From Clostridia bacterium (GTDB lineage Bacteria; Bacillota; Clostridia; Christensenellales; Aristaeellaceae): a DNA stretch of 14,819 nucleotides. The notes below the pieces were generated by a model. The model did not search any database. It saw nothing but the letters and a program-made list of their open reading frames with translations, and was not told the DNA's origin. Position 1 is the stretch's first letter; the number at the start of each line of letters is the position of its first letter. A program made the position numbers and the translations under genes. Positions 1 through 7,011 of the stretch are shown here, piece after piece. The DNA lies in contig JAFSZW010000318.1 of NCBI GenBank assembly GCA_017458865.1, positions 1 through 14,819 of the forward strand. Direction: 5' to 3'.

Positions 1-105
1 CGGGTCCTGCCGGATGCTCACGATGCGGTTCACCTTCCCCACCTCAAAGGCAGGTATGACAACCGTCTTATCCAGTGCCGGTGTCAGCGTTACAGTAACA
101 ATCAT
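1..105 (-). CDS. PfkB-family sugar kinase, 1-phosphofructokinase-like (partial, 5' end only)
   Basis: Only the first 35 codons lie in the window, and the gene continues past base 1. The start MIVTVTLTPALDKTVVIP followed by GKVNRI is the N-terminal signature of the 1-phosphofructokinase/tagatose-6-phosphate kinase branch (FruK, LacC) of the PfkB superfamily. These cytosolic enzymes phosphorylate a sugar phosphate with ATP. The GGKG nucleotide and substrate motif expected next is outside the window. The ATG at 105 overlaps the upstream phosphatase stop in an ATGA (105-102), which indicates translational coupling and a single operon. FruK, LacC or a kinase of another sugar phosphate cannot be told apart from this fragment. 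I see no PTS gene or DeoR-type regulator here that would favour a classical fru operon. Confidence 0.85.
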   Translation of the reverse strand, partial: MIVTVTLTPALDKTVVIPAFEVGKVNRIVSIRQDP

Positions 106-1439
106 GACAATCCCCTTTCGTTTTCAGCCCGAACGCGCAGCAGTGCCTCAAGCGGCTGCCCGTCCACATCCGGCAGATCTATGCCAAGCAGCCGCGCAAA
201 TGTCGGTGCCTCGTCGACAATCCGGCATTTGTCAAGGTCCACACCAGGCTTAATATCCGGCCCGAACGCAATAAACGGCGGCTGTGGACCCTTGTCCGGC
301 AGATGGCCGTGTGTGCCGTGTCCAAAGCGGTAATCCCCCGTATCCAGCGGGCGGACAAACGGCCGCTTCCAGTCATTTGAGAAGGACGTATACCCATCCG
401 TTTCAATGACGAATGAGAATGGCCCGGACAGGCGTTCCTCCCGCTCCACTTCTTCCCTGGTGAAGACGCGGGATATGCCCCAGACGCCCTCATCACAAAG
501 CCGGGTCAGAACACCGGCTGTCTTTTCAATGTCCGCCTGACAATCCGGATGTTTGAGGTAGACCTGAGCGGAAAGCGCCGTTGACTTGATCATCGCCGTG
601 TAATCACGGACATGTCCCTGTTCATCCACGTCGATCAGGCCGTTTGCCGCAAAAACCGCATTCATGGCTATGGTCCGCACTATCCCGAGCTGCCCGTGGT
701 CGCTGATGATGCAGAAATTGGTCCTTTCCAGAATGCCTGCATCCCGGCAGGCCTCAAGAATCCAGCCAAACCAGGTATCCGTCTCCCGCACTCCCTCAGT
801 GACCTTATCCGAAAACAGTCCTGTCTGGTGCCGGTAGGCATCTATGTTGGCCGGATGGATCATGAGCAGGTTCGGTCTGAATGCCCGTATGATGCTGCAG
901 GCACAGGCATGCACGAAGGCGTCTGCCATGGGATGCTTCCTGTGATTGCCGTTGATCAGGTGCTCATTTGGACGGATGACCTTTTCAATGACCTCGGGGC
1001 TTGAACCGGAAAATGCAAAACATACCTCTGTCGATTCATCCTCGCGCTGCGGCCAGTACTCATCCACCAGATAGTCAATGCTTTTATGCCGGCCGGTCAC
1101 CGGCCAGAATACAGCCGCCGTCATCAGTCCTGCCGCTTTGGCGGCATCAAAAAGATCCGGACATCTGACCGCATCCTGAAACCACTCCCAGGGAGATGAG
1201 AGCTCCATCAGGTTTGTCTTCTCATTATTGATGATCCCGTGACGGTCCGGATAGACGCCCGTTCTGAGTGTCGTATGAACCGGATAGGTCAGAGACGGAT
1301 AAATGGTCCGGACATTTCGAACAACAGAGGTCCTGTCCCAGACACCTGAAAAGTTCGGCTGGGCTTTCAGTGTCTCAATGTCCTCAAAGACCATGGCATC
1401 CTCTGAAATGACAATCAAATACTTCTCCAGGTCAACCAT
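102..1439 (-). CDS. Alkaline phosphatase superfamily protein (type I phosphodiesterase/NPP-like)
   Basis: This 445-aa metal-dependent phosphohydrolase has no signal peptide or membrane segment, so it is probably cytosolic. Visible active-site elements in order are Asp14 in ISEDAM, the presumed nucleophile Thr51 in SLTYPVHTTL followed by TGVYPDRHGI, Asp200 and His204 in NIDAYRH, Asp247-His248 in ISDHGQ, and His377/His379 in GTHGHLPD. Together they form the two-metal site of the NPP/Phosphodiest branch, where Thr replaces the Ser of classical PhoA. Two ATGs are possible. The one at 1445 is directly adjacent to AAGGAAG, whereas the one at 1439 has about 6-7 nt of spacing, so I chose 1439. It is the first gene of a minus-strand operon and its stop overlaps the start of a PfkB kinase gene, which suggests a sugar-phosphate or phosphodiester substrate. 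The true substrate is unknown. Confidence 0.85.
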   Translation of the reverse strand: MVDLEKYLIVISEDAMVFEDIETLKAQPNFSGVWDRTSVVRNVRTIYPSLTYPVHTTLRTGVYPDRHGIINNEKTNLMELSSPWEWFQDAVRCPDLFDAAKAAGLMTAAVFWPVTGRHKSIDYLVDEYWPQREDESTEVCFAFSGSSPEVIEKVIRPNEHLINGNHRKHPMADAFVHACACSIIRAFRPNLLMIHPANIDAYRHQTGLFSDKVTEGVRETDTWFGWILEACRDAGILERTNFCIISDHGQLGIVRTIAMNAVFAANGLIDVDEQGHVRDYTAMIKSTALSAQVYLKHPDCQADIEKTAGVLTRLCDEGVWGISRVFTREEVEREERLSGPFSFVIETDGYTSFSNDWKRPFVRPLDTGDYRFGHGTHGHLPDKGPQPPFIAFGPDIKPGVDLDKCRIVDEAPTFARLLGIDLPDVDGQPLEALLRVRAENERGLS

Positions 1440-1445
1440 ACTCAT

Positions 1446-1645
1446 CTTCCTTTAACTGTGTGATTTGTGAATATTCTACAAAGCCTCAAACCCGTTGTCA
1501 ATGCAAATATCCCGTCACGAAATAAAACACATGATCCATAGATAATTCAGGACAATCTGATCAACAGACATTAATATTTTCAGGCATATGCATTCTGCCA
1601 TTGCATGGACAAACCGGGTATTTTCTGTTTTTCAGATTCAGGGGG
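1446..1645. other. Divergent intergenic region between phosphatase operon and ytrA-like operon
   Basis: About 200 bp separate two divergent promoters. The left part holds the minus-strand promoter at 1473-1501. The middle, roughly 1502-1640, is AT-richer than the flanking genes and shows no ORF or stable hairpin that I can recognise. The plus-strand -35 box begins at 1646. Confidence 0.6.
1473..1501 (-). promoter_or_regulatory. Sigma-A-type promoter of the phosphatase-kinase operon
   Basis: On the minus strand TTGACA (1501-1496) and TAGAAT (1478-1473) are separated by exactly 17 bp. Transcription would begin near 1466, leaving about 27 nt of leader before the start at 1439. An imperfect inverted repeat, TTTGT-N9-ACAAA (1464-1482), covers the -10 and start site and could be an operator. 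No regulator can be assigned to it. Confidence 0.75.
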
Positions 1646-1674
1646 TTGACAATGCTGATACAGCGCTGTATACT
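1646..1674 (+). promoter_or_regulatory. Sigma-A-type promoter of the GntR/ABC operon
   Basis: TTGACA (1646-1651) and TATACT (1669-1674) are separated by 17 bp, a near-consensus housekeeping promoter. Transcription would start near 1681, about 47 nt before the regulator start codon. A perfect 14-bp palindrome, ATACAGCGCTGTAT (1658-1671), occupies the spacer and the front of the -10 box, a position suited to repression. Confidence 0.85.
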
Positions 1675-1677
1675 CTT

Positions 1678-1702
1678 ACTGTACTAACCGTATTAATACA
1701 GT
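1678..1702 (+). promoter_or_regulatory. Candidate YtrA-type operator ACTGTA-N13-TACAGT
   Basis: ACTGTA (1678-1683) and its exact reverse complement TACAGT (1697-1702) are separated by 13 bp and overlap the predicted transcription start. The B. subtilis YtrA operator is described as AGTGTA-N13-TACACT, so half-site spacing is identical and each half-site differs by one base. A second near-perfect 20-bp palindrome with a GTATTAATAC core lies at 1685-1704 within the same segment. Autorepression by the YtrA-like regulator encoded just downstream is the natural reading. Confidence 0.7.
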
Positions 1703-1727
1703 TAATCGCTTGAAGGCAGGTGATCGA

Positions 1728-2093
1728 ATGTTTTACATCAACTCCAGGGATAAAACGCCGATCTATGAGCAGCTGTTCCGCCAGCTGCAGGAACAGATCA
1801 CCCTGGGTGCTCTTGAACCGGGGACGGCACTTCCATCTGTCCGTTCCCTCTCCTCGGAACTCGGCATCAACCCGAACACCATTCAGCGTGCATATCGGAT
1901 GATGGAGGAGGCGGGCCTTACCGTTTCCATTCCCGGGAAGGGAAACTTTGTGACAGATGACACAGCCGGCCTCAAACAGGAACAGCGGACCAGACAGTTT
2001 GAGACGGTCAGGCGCGAACTGACCTCGCTCAGGCAGCTGGGTGTCTCAAAGAGCGCCGCTGTTCAGCTGGTTGAAGATGTATATGGAGGATAA
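1728..2093 (+). CDS. GntR-family transcriptional regulator, YtrA subfamily
   Basis: This 121-aa DNA-binding regulator consists of one winged helix-turn-helix and a short C-terminal helical tail, the compact layout of YtrA-type GntR proteins, which lack a separate ligand domain. After PIYEQLFRQLQEQI the helix-turn-helix includes LPSVRSLSSELGINPNTIQR, and the wing reads GKGNFV. The start at 1728 is preceded by AGGTG with 5 nt of spacing. A more upstream TTG at 1710 lacks a suitable site. It is the first gene of an operon with an ABC ATPase and a permease, which is typical of this subfamily. It probably represses its own operon, and envelope stress is the usual inducing condition in relatives (family knowledge). 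Confidence 0.92.
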   Translation: MFYINSRDKTPIYEQLFRQLQEQITLGALEPGTALPSVRSLSSELGINPNTIQRAYRMMEEAGLTVSIPGKGNFVTDDTAGLKQEQRTRQFETVRRELTSLRQLGVSKSAAVQLVEDVYGG

Positions 2094-2101
2094 GAGATAT
2101 T

Positions 2102-2986
2102 ATGTTGAAAGCAGACTCTATTTCAAAGCGCTTTGGTCAGAAAATCGCGCTTGACAGGGTTTCCCTGTCGCTGGATGCCGGGCATATCTTTGGCCTTGTC
2201 GGCACAAACGGCGCAGGCAAGTCGACCATGCTGCGCGTTCTCTCAGGGATCCTGAAACCGGACAGTGGTCATGCGCTGCTCAATGAGGCGGATGTCTTTG
2301 AAAACATCCAGGCCAAGCAGCAGATCTGCTACATCAGCGATGAACCCACGTTTGTTACAGGTGCCACCATTGAGGATATGGGCAGCTTCCAGTCTGCCTA
2401 TTACGAAAGCCACGATCCGGCGCGGTTGCAGGAACTGTGTGAGTACTTTTCCCTGCCAATGCACGAACGGATCTCAACGGTCTCAAAGGGCACACAGAAA
2501 CGGGCTCAGATCGTGCTGTCACTGGCCAGGCATCCCCGGCTCTTGCTCTGTGATGAGACCTTTGACGGGCTGGATCCCGTTATGCGGGAATCCTTCAAGC
2601 GTGCCCTCGGTGAGGTCATGGTGGACGAACAGATGACCACCGTGCTGGCCGGCCACAGCCTGCAGGAAATGGAAAACATCTGTGACAGCGTTGGTTTCCT
2701 GCATGAGGGCACCCTGCTGACCAGTGGCGATATGGACCACATTCTGAACCGCTTCTGCAAGCTGCAGCTTGTCACTGAGAACGGCCTCCCGCAGGACCTG
2801 CTGAGCAGCCTGTCCGTTGTTTCCCTGAGGCAGCAGGGCAAACTGTCCGTCCTCACGGTAAAGGGAGATGAGGCAGCCGTTCTTAACCGTCTCTCAGCGG
2901 CAAATCCTGTCTATCTCGAAGCCATTCCCCTGTCGCTTGAGGAAGTCTTTATCCTGGATATGGAGGAACAAGGTTATGCAAAATAA
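2102..2986 (+). CDS. ABC transporter ATP-binding protein
   Basis: This 294-aa cytosolic ATPase powers the permease encoded next. Walker A is GTNGAGKST (residues 34-42), Walker B with the catalytic glutamate is LLLCDE (147-152), the D-loop is GLD (156-158) and the H-loop histidine is His185 in LAGHSL. The ABC signature is degenerate: VSKGTQKR (127-134) stands where LSGGQ is usual, as in several YtrB/exporter-type ATPases. The Q-loop position reads ISDEP (78-82) without an obvious Gln. About 80 residues after the core form a regulatory or dimerisation tail. A GGAGGA site (2085-2090) inside the end of the regulator gene drives translation with an 11-nt gap. The stop overlaps the permease start. 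Confidence 0.93.
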   Translation: MLKADSISKRFGQKIALDRVSLSLDAGHIFGLVGTNGAGKSTMLRVLSGILKPDSGHALLNEADVFENIQAKQQICYISDEPTFVTGATIEDMGSFQSAYYESHDPARLQELCEYFSLPMHERISTVSKGTQKRAQIVLSLARHPRLLLCDETFDGLDPVMRESFKRALGEVMVDEQMTTVLAGHSLQEMENICDSVGFLHEGTLLTSGDMDHILNRFCKLQLVTENGLPQDLLSSLSVVSLRQQGKLSVLTVKGDEAAVLNRLSAANPVYLEAIPLSLEEVFILDMEEQGYAK

Positions 2987-5132
2987 GAATCGACCTGTGA
3001 TTTATCTGATCCGGCGGCACGCAGTGCTGGCGCTGCTGATTTTCGCCGTGACATTCTTTCTCCTGCCGTTCCATGCACTGATCCAGTTTAACGGATTCGC
3101 GGATATTATCCGCACAGCAGTGGAGCCACTGAGTGACGAATGGTATTACGACATCACACGGGAAGTATCCAATGTCGTAAGCACCGGGAACAATCAGGAG
3201 ATCCTCGCGTTTGGATTCGCGGGGTTGGGTTTCCTTTCCGCGATTATCCTGTTCAAGCACCTGTTTTCAAGGAAGCAGTCGATCCTGATCGCCTCTCTCC
3301 CGGTACGGCGCCAGACGGATTTTCTGCAGCGGACCGCCGTCTATCTGGTCTGCTCCTTTCTGCCCTCCGCCATCTGCCTCCTGCTGTACCCCCTGTTTGT
3401 GCAGACAGCAGGCCTTGGCCTGTTCATGAACGGAACGCCGTTCCTGCAGATCTGCATCCTGCTGCTTATCCACCTCTATGGATACGCGCTTGGTGTTCTT
3501 TCCGCAGCCCTGACCGGTCAGATCTGGTCCTGCGCAGCCATTGCGGCCTTTATCAGCATGGGCGCTGAAATAACCCATGTGTGCTGGCACAGGATTGCCA
3601 CCCACTATCTCTATACCCTTCCGATGGATTCGGACATGCTGTTCATCCGCCGCTTCTCCCCCGCTTTTTCCCTGTACAAAACGCTCGGCAGACCGGACAG
3701 GTTCGTACCGTGGGCAGGTGTGATTGCAATCATCGTCTTCCTTATCCTCGGATACGTCGCCTATACCCGACGGCAGGCAGAGCGTACGGAACACCCAATT
3801 GCCTTTGAACGCCTTGAACTGCCGCTGGCACTCATCCTCTCGCTTGCCGCCGGCGGATATATCGGGTATGTCTTCATGACGATCTTGGGTACCGAACCCG
3901 CACTCGTTTTCGCACTGGTTGTCGGCGCAATTCTCGCCTGGATGCTGTGCCAGGTGGTCATCTCGCTCAATTTCCGCCGCGTCTTCGCCGGAATGCCTGG
4001 CGGCATCTGCTGCGCTGCTGTGCTCGTTCTGTGCCTGCTCGTCCTCCGTTTTGACGTTTTCGGCTATGACAGGTACATGCCTGACCCGGCAAAGCTGCGC
4101 AGTGTCCGAATTGAGACTACGAGCGGGCCTGAATACTCGGAAACATATACGGTCAAGAGTGATAATGCCCGCGCTGCCGCCTGTACGCTGGCAGACATGC
4201 TGCGGGACAACTGCACAATTTTCCATACTTATCACGACCCGATGTACAAAGAGTACACCATGACCTTTGACGGGGGATTCATAAAGCATGTACGCGGTTA
4301 CAGCAACATAAAGAATGCCGCATTTGCTGAAGATCCTGCCGCATGGACAAGCGCTGCAAAGACCCTGTTTGAAAGTGATGAGTACCGCGAGGGGATCATC
4401 GCGGAATCTGGTATAGATCTCCTCCTTGAAGCCATCGACCAGGGAACCGCTCAGCCGCTTAACATTTCCGGATGGGAGCAGCTTTATGGGAATTCCGACA
4501 GCGAATGGGATAACTACAAAACATCCGCCGGACTGCCGAGAGACTGGATTGACAACCTTTCGACTGACCAGTCAAAGGCCGTCCTCAAAGCCGCCAGAAA
4601 AGCTCTTCTGTGCCGCACGTATGACACTGTCCAGCAGGATCCCGTTTATACCCTACAGCTGTCCGCGCGCATCAATACCATCTACACCGGTGCTTCGCTG
4701 AACATCTACCCCAATGAGACGGAACTGCTCACAGCACTTGTTGGTGATAAGGGCAGTGAGATGAGCCGGCTCCTTTCCGGCGGATATGCCGAGGTAACCG
4801 GCTGCATCGCGTATAAGGTCATCTATGATGATATCGTCTCTCAGTCCTACTCGGAAATGCCCATACCGGTCAGCTGGCAACGCGCTGAGAGTCCAGAGCA
4901 GGCTGCAGAATGGATTCGCAATTCCGTCTCCGGCAGCAGCGCAGAACAGTATACCGCACGTCCTGTTTCCAATGAGATGATCTGGCTCTTCTACCACGGC
5001 TCTTCCTCCGACTATTACCTCTCGTCCATCGGTGTTGAGATAACTGATGAGACGGATCTCGTGGAACTGGTCATTGAAAATCCTGGCCTTGAATACTGGC
5101 CGCTCCGCCGGAATATCCTCACGCAGGAATAA
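2976..5132 (+). CDS. ABC transporter permease with large C-terminal extracytoplasmic domain
   Basis: This 718-aa membrane protein is the partner of the preceding ATPase. The ATG at 2976 follows GGAGG with 9 nt of spacing and overlaps the ATPase stop by 11 nt, so in-frame starts further upstream are not needed. The N-terminal half (residues about 14-365) contains eight to nine hydrophobic segments, for example AVLALLIFAVTFFLLPF and AGVIAIIVFLILGYVAY. From about residue 370, following LVLRFDVFGYD, some 345 mostly soluble residues follow with no further membrane span, so this part probably faces outward. The layout resembles Firmicutes permeases carrying a DUF6449-type C-terminal domain, but I cannot confirm that assignment. 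Substrate and transport direction are unknown. By context it is likely an exporter or an envelope-stress detoxification system. Confidence 0.85.
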   Translation: MQNKNRPVIYLIRRHAVLALLIFAVTFFLLPFHALIQFNGFADIIRTAVEPLSDEWYYDITREVSNVVSTGNNQEILAFGFAGLGFLSAIILFKHLFSRKQSILIASLPVRRQTDFLQRTAVYLVCSFLPSAICLLLYPLFVQTAGLGLFMNGTPFLQICILLLIHLYGYALGVLSAALTGQIWSCAAIAAFISMGAEITHVCWHRIATHYLYTLPMDSDMLFIRRFSPAFSLYKTLGRPDRFVPWAGVIAIIVFLILGYVAYTRRQAERTEHPIAFERLELPLALILSLAAGGYIGYVFMTILGTEPALVFALVVGAILAWMLCQVVISLNFRRVFAGMPGGICCAAVLVLCLLVLRFDVFGYDRYMPDPAKLRSVRIETTSGPEYSETYTVKSDNARAAACTLADMLRDNCTIFHTYHDPMYKEYTMTFDGGFIKHVRGYSNIKNAAFAEDPAAWTSAAKTLFESDEYREGIIAESGIDLLLEAIDQGTAQPLNISGWEQLYGNSDSEWDNYKTSAGLPRDWIDNLSTDQSKAVLKAARKALLCRTYDTVQQDPVYTLQLSARINTIYTGASLNIYPNETELLTALVGDKGSEMSRLLSGGYAEVTGCIAYKVIYDDIVSQSYSEMPIPVSWQRAESPEQAAEWIRNSVSGSSAEQYTARPVSNEMIWLFYHGSSSDYYLSSIGVEITDETDLVELVIENPGLEYWPLRRNILTQE

Positions 5133-5183
5133 CCGTTCCCCATTTGCGATTCATCTGAAAACAACAAAGACTGCAAAACCAGA

Positions 5184-5229
5184 AAGAGGCTGCGGTCCAC
5201 CGGGGTTCCCCGGTAGGCCGCAGCCTCTT
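5184..5229. terminator. Shared hairpin terminator between convergent genes
   Basis: A perfect 12-bp stem (AAGAGGCTGCGG at 5184-5195 with its complement at 5218-5229) encloses a second GC-rich palindrome around ACCGGGG/CCCCGGT. It lies between the permease gene ending at 5132 and the SDR gene ending at 5276 on the other strand. The tract on the minus-strand side is T-rich (TTTCTGGTTTT). On the plus side only a short AT stretch follows. It is probably bidirectional, with better termination of the minus-strand transcript. Confidence 0.75.
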
Positions 5230-5275
5230 ATATTCAAACACACAGACCGTCTGATTCGTGCTTCGCCGTCCGACA

Positions 5276-6121
5276 TCAGACGCCCAAGAAGCAATGGAAA
5301 CCGCCGTCAACCGGCACCACAGCACCCGTCACAAAGGCAGATCCCCTGGGATTGACCAGAAACAGCAGCGCACCAAGCAGTTCCTCCGGCTCCCCGTAAC
5401 GACCCATGGGCGTTGCCCGGATGATGTTCCGGCTCCGCTCCGTCGGGGTCCCGTCCTCATTGAACTGGAGGGCATGGTTTTGCGCTGTCTGGAAGAATCC
5501 GGGAGCGATGGCATTGACACGGATGCCGCTCTTTGCGAAATAGTTGGCCGCCCACTCCGTAAAATTCGTGATGGCAGCCTTCGCGCCCGAGTATCCGGGA
5601 ATCCGGGTCAGCGGCGCATAGGCGCCCATACTGGAAATGTTCACGATATTTGCATTCGCCTGATTGACCATCACCTCGCCGAAAATTTGTGTCGGCAGCA
5701 GCGTCCCATACAGATTGAGGTCGAGTTCCCTGCGGATATTGTCCATATCAACGGTAAAGAAGTTCAGCATGTCCCCTGCGCAGTCAGCGAACTGATCCTG
5801 CGGAATCTGTGCGCTCTTTACCGCGCCGCCTGCAACATTCAGGAGGATATTGATGTGTCCCCACTTATCAAGCACCGCCTGCCTGCAGGCGAGAATGCTT
5901 TCCTTATCGAGCACATCACAGGCAAAGGCCTGTGCATCCCCTCCGGCCTCCCGGATCTCAGATGCAACCTCCTCAGCATTCGTCATGTTGCGGCCCAGTA
6001 CTGCAACACTTGCCCCGCAGAGACCGAGCGCTCTGGCGAACATGCCGCCAATCACACCGCTGCCTCCGGTGACTACTGCAGTCTGACCTTTCAGATCAAT
6101 CTTAAACGGCAATTCCATCAT
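5276..6121 (-). CDS. SDR-family oxidoreductase, D-mannonate oxidoreductase-like
   Basis: This 281-aa NAD(P)-dependent dehydrogenase has a classical SDR fold. The cofactor glycine motif is TGGSGVIG (residues 18-25), Arg44 after the second strand hints at NADP, Asp69 is in the ACDV motif, and NVAG (95-98) replaces the usual NNAG. The catalytic set is Asn136, Ser164, Tyr177 and Lys181 (YSGAK). The C-terminal PVDGGF motif is present. CDVLDKES and the RNIIRATPMGR segment match Bacillus YjmF-type fructuronate reductases, which convert D-fructuronate to D-mannonate in hexuronate breakdown. Sequence reading cannot prove the substrate. The start at 6121 has AGGAGG with 6 nt of spacing, and a 24-codon upstream in-frame extension has no such site. 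The gene stands alone on the minus strand. It may have worked with the broken sugar isomerase gene next to it. Confidence 0.88.
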   Translation of the reverse strand: MMELPFKIDLKGQTAVVTGGSGVIGGMFARALGLCGASVAVLGRNMTNAEEVASEIREAGGDAQAFACDVLDKESILACRQAVLDKWGHINILLNVAGGAVKSAQIPQDQFADCAGDMLNFFTVDMDNIRRELDLNLYGTLLPTQIFGEVMVNQANANIVNISSMGAYAPLTRIPGYSGAKAAITNFTEWAANYFAKSGIRVNAIAPGFFQTAQNHALQFNEDGTPTERSRNIIRATPMGRYGEPEELLGALLFLVNPRGSAFVTGAVVPVDGGFHCFLGV

Positions 6122-6205
6122 GATGTTCCTCCTGTTTCTTTCGTCAAGCCAACTCCAGGGCACGTCCTGGCCCGAACAGCCGCTGACATTCATCCTGAGG
6201 GCATC

Positions 6206-6239
6206 TGTGATATCACACTGAACTATGGCAGATCACACT
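6206..6239 (-). promoter_or_regulatory. Candidate operator: TGTGATATCACA palindrome plus repeated AGTGTGAT
   Basis: Upstream of the SDR gene a perfect 12-bp palindrome TGTGATATCACA (6206-6217) is followed by a second copy of its half-site. On the minus strand AGTGTGAT occurs at 6219-6212 and again at 6239-6232, exactly 20 bp apart, or two helical turns. This looks like a cooperative regulator site. The regulator is not identifiable in the window. Confidence 0.45.
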
Positions 6240-6374
6240 CCGCTGAAAACCCAGAGAGGTCATACCTTCTGGCTGGACATGTTTCTGTCTGATTCCTGTG
6301 ACCATTCTGCCCTCAGTGCAGCTTTCCTTTCAGCATCCATTCATTTTACAGTTTCTGAATCGTTCAGCAACATT

Positions 6375-6404
6375 AGAATACCACAATTTCCCTTTGGGTT
6401 TCAA
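6375..6404 (-). promoter_or_regulatory. Possible promoter of the SDR gene
   Basis: On the minus strand TTGAAA (6404-6399) and TATTCT (6380-6375) are separated by 18 bp. A start near 6368 would give a leader of about 245 nt containing the palindrome at 6206-6217. A weaker promoter closer to the gene remains possible, so the assignment is tentative. Confidence 0.4.
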
Positions 6405-6427
6405 TAACGAAACATCTGTCTCCTGAA

Positions 6428-6890
6428 GGTCGATTCACGAGTCAGGTTGCCGCAGCCATTGATGAGCCCGGACATCGGAACCCCGATGACACACTGACTG
6501 AGGCTGCAGAGGCGGAATACCTAGGTGCACGCAGCATTGTCTCATGTCCACAAATGGATTGAGACCACAAAAGATGAAGGATTCACTCATCTGCTCAGGG
6601 CAGCCCAAAAAGCCTGTAAATGCCGTCAGAAAGACATGAGCAACGAGCTGGAAGTTTTTATTTCGACAAAGACAAGACCGCCCTCATCTATCCCGCAACC
6701 TATGCTGCGAAGTTTGCATCAGCTATGCGGATGAACCATCATAACGTCGCTCTGCCTGTGGCCCTCAGTCACTTCCCCGCCACCTGTTAAACCAGCCAGC
6801 TCGTCATCCGCACACTGAGGCCATACATCCCCCACTTCCACTTTGATAATGCGACTGCGTAACCAGGATGTGACAGATCCAGTGACCTGC
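6428..6890 (+). pseudogene. Sugar phosphate isomerase/epimerase (TIM-barrel) remnant
   Basis: Conceptual translation recovers pieces of a xylose-isomerase-like TIM-barrel protein in one main frame: QVAAAIDEPGHRNPDDTL, then AEAEYLGARSIVSCPQMD before a TGA at 6560-6562. After a segment readable only in another frame (HLLRAAQKA to ELEVF) come DKDKTALIYPATYAAKFA, NHHNVALPVALSHFP and TLRPYIPHFHFDNAT. These match the barrel strands and the metal-site His region of COG1082-type sugar isomerases. TAA at 6788 and at 6860 look like point mutations of GAA and AAA codons. The N-terminal part and the C-terminal end are missing, and the original family is about 300 aa. The gene is dead but its origin is recognisable. 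It sits beside an SDR gene and a 2-hydroxyacid dehydrogenase stub, plausible former partners in one sugar pathway. Confidence 0.72.
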
Positions 6891-6960
6891 TTTCCCGTAA
6901 AATACCTTCAATTCCGGTAAAGCAGTGCAAAGAAAGACAATCATTACAGGAGCTTGCAAC

Positions 6961-7011
6961 GCTTTATTTTACCAGAATCAGAAATTTTCATCGATTCTGG
7001 TAAAATAAAGC
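6961..7011. repeat. Perfect 19-bp inverted repeat with 13-nt loop
   Basis: The arm GCTTTATTTTACCAGAATC (6961-6979) is repeated as an exact reverse complement at 6993-7011, separated by 13 nt. The stem is AT-rich and no T tract follows on either strand, so it is not a convincing intrinsic terminator. Just upstream an imperfect hairpin (6887-6897 with 6915-6925, one mismatch in 11) carries a related motif: ATTCCGGTAAA at 6911-6921 against ATTCTGGTAAA at 6994-7004. It could be a mobile-element end or a protein site in this decayed zone. Confidence 0.75.

Noticed and set aside
2124..2135. Perfect 12-bp palindrome CAAAGCGCTTTG resembling a catabolite-control site
   Set aside because: It lies inside ATPase codons for a normal SKRFG segment and matches the cre consensus only partly, so chance is the simpler explanation.
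3267..4289. 340-codon open frame on the minus strand inside the permease gene
   Set aside because: It is an antisense shadow: composition is charged and repetitive, there is no ribosome binding site, and the plus-strand gene is a clear membrane protein.
5258..6292. 344-codon plus-strand frame opposite the SDR gene
   Set aside because: It is antisense to a well-supported SDR with catalytic residues. It has no ribosome binding site and no family features.
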